Position numbers and translations under genes: made by a program. Below are positions 3,835 through 5,007 of a stretch of DNA of 5,007 nt, piece after piece. Under the pieces are notes generated by a model that had not been told where the DNA came from, did no database searches, and worked only from the letters and a program-made list of their open reading frames with translations. This DNA is from an uncultured Clostridia bacterium (GTDB lineage Bacteria; Bacillota; Clostridia; Christensenellales; Aristaeellaceae), in contig CAKUFB010000209.1 of the NCBI GenBank assembly GCA_934647145.1, positions 1-5,007 of the forward strand, in the 5' to 3' direction. How positions within the stretch are numbered: position 1 is the first letter of the stretch; each line of letters starts with the position of its first letter.

Positions 3835-5007
3835 ATGGATATCAAGCAGCGCGCCCTGGAAAAGCACTATGAGTGGAAGGGCAAGATCGAAGTCGTTTCC
3901 CGCACCCCCGTGAAGAATTCCGAGGACCTGTCCCTGGCCTACACCCCCGGCGTGGCGCAGCCCTGCCTGGAGATTCAGAAGGACTACAACAAGTCGTTTG
4001 AGCTGACCCGCCGCTGGAACATGGTCGCGGTCATCACCGACGGCACGGCCATCCTGGGCCTGGGCGACATCGGCCCCGAGGCCGGCATGCCGGTCATGGA
4101 GGGCAAGGCCTGCCTGTTCAAGGAGTTCGCCGACGTGGACGCGTTCCCGATCTGCGTGCGCACCAAGGACGTGGACGAGCTGGTTCGCACGATCTACCTG
4201 ATTTCCGGCAGCTTCGGCGGCATCAACCTGGAGGACATCGCCGCCCCCCGCTGCTTCGAGGTTGAGCGCAGGCTGAAGGAGATCTGCGACATCCCCGTGT
4301 TCCATGACGACCAGCACGGCACCGCCATCGTGGTGGCCGCGGCGGTTCTCAACGCGCTGAAGGTGGTCAGGAAGGACATCGCCCAGGTGCGCATGGTCAT
4401 CAACGGCGCGGGCTCCGCGGGCTGCGCGATCGCCAGGCATCTGCTCAAGCTGGGCGTGACCGACCTGACGCTGGTCGACCGCTTCGGCGTCATCTGCGAG
4501 GGCATGGAGGGCCTGAACCCCGCCCACGAGGAACTGTCCCACCTCACCAACCCGCGCCACATCAAGGGCACGCTGGCCGACGCGATGAAGGACGCGGACG
4601 TGTTCATCGGCGTGTCCGCCCCCGGCGTGGTCACGCCCGAGATGATCAAGTCCATGGCGCCCAACCCCTGCGTGTTCCCCATGGCCAACCCCACCCCCGA
4701 GATCTTCCCCGACGAGGCCAAGGCGGCCGGCGCGGCGGTCGTGGGCTGCGGCCGCAGCGACTACCCCAACCAGATCAACAACGTGCTGGCCTTCCCGGGC
4801 ATCTTCCGCGGCGCGCTGGACGTGCGCGCGAGCGACATCAACGACGAGATGCAGATGGCCGCCTCCTACGCCATCGCCTCGCTGGTCTCCGACGAGGAGC
4901 TGTGCGCCGAGTACATCATGCCCAAGGCGTTTGATCCGCGCGTGGGCAAGACCGTCGCCGCCGCCGTCGCCGAGGCCGCCCGCAAGAGCGGCGTGGCCCG
5001 CATCTGA
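3835..5007 (+). CDS. NAD(P)-dependent malic enzyme, short single-domain form, 390 aa
   Basis: This enzyme decarboxylates malate oxidatively to pyruvate and CO2 using a divalent metal. Motifs in order: LAYTPGVAQPC (35-44/45) with catalytic Tyr36; ITDGTAILGLGDIGPEAGMP (67-86); MEGKA with presumed catalytic Lys91; NLEDIAAPRCFEVE (131-144) with metal ligands E133 and D134; and PVFHDDQHGTAIV (154-166) with D159. The nucleotide-binding loop is GAGSAG (191-196); ANPTPEI (284-290) and QINNVLAFPGIFRGALDVRA (313-332) complete the active site. The length fits the short bacterial form (YtsJ-like) and the N-terminal part of MaeB; the C-terminal phosphotransacetylase-like domain of MaeB is absent, and the gene ends naturally in TGA. 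D215 ends the second Rossmann strand, but NAD versus NADP preference cannot be settled by eye. AGGAG lies 9 nt before ATG. No separate promoter was found, so it may be read from the dehydrogenase promoter through the repeats. Confidence 0.95.
   Translation: MDIKQRALEKHYEWKGKIEVVSRTPVKNSEDLSLAYTPGVAQPCLEIQKDYNKSFELTRRWNMVAVITDGTAILGLGDIGPEAGMPVMEGKACLFKEFADVDAFPICVRTKDVDELVRTIYLISGSFGGINLEDIAAPRCFEVERRLKEICDIPVFHDDQHGTAIVVAAAVLNALKVVRKDIAQVRMVINGAGSAGCAIARHLLKLGVTDLTLVDRFGVICEGMEGLNPAHEELSHLTNPRHIKGTLADAMKDADVFIGVSAPGVVTPEMIKSMAPNPCVFPMANPTPEIFPDEAKAAGAAVVGCGRSDYPNQINNVLAFPGIFRGALDVRASDINDEMQMAASYAIASLVSDEELCAEYIMPKAFDPRVGKTVAAAVAEAARKSGVARI

Overview
The window carries four protein-coding genes in two divergent pairs, separated by a 282-bp control region. 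A structured repeat array lies between the two rightward genes. Coding DNA is GC-rich, with third positions mostly C or G. The gene families (a YprB-like RNase H-fold protein, a malate/lactate dehydrogenase of the Ldh_2 type, a short single-domain malic enzyme), the strong AGGAG-type ribosome sites and the near-consensus sigma-A promoters together suggest a high-GC anaerobic clostridial Firmicute, perhaps a gut lineage. The taxonomy is inference and cannot be fixed from this window.

Left part (15-1947, minus strand): a YprB-like DEDD-type exonuclease-fold protein is followed by a tetratricopeptide-repeat protein. The two reading frames overlap by 14 bp, so they are probably one translationally coupled operon. 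A promoter with a TTGACA box, a 17-bp spacer and a TACAAT box lies just upstream (1989-2017).

Centre (1948-2229): a divergent intergenic region. It holds the leftward promoter, a small AT-rich inverted repeat, a rightward promoter (TTGCAA, 17 bp, TATAAT at 2121-2149) and a GC-rich hairpin in the 5' leader of the rightward gene. Read on the opposite strand, that hairpin is followed by a T run and looks like an intrinsic terminator.

Right part (2230-5007, plus strand): a malate/L-lactate dehydrogenase-family oxidoreductase (375 aa) and an NAD(P)-dependent malic enzyme (390 aa). If the first enzyme acts on malate, the pair would connect oxaloacetate, malate and pyruvate + CO2 and could move reducing power between cofactor pools. 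Both genes use a narrow codon set (Gly mostly GGC, Lys mostly AAG, Asn mostly AAC), which suggests high expression.

Between them, 3357-3758 is a 402-bp composite repeat array. It contains three identical 43-nt copies of an AT-rich palindrome (12-bp arms, 11-nt loop) set in a GC-rich framework. An identical 19-mer, itself a hairpin, occurs at both ends of the array and once inside it. The array begins on the last base of the dehydrogenase stop codon. It has no credible gene and is the most unusual element here; I do not recognise it as a named family.
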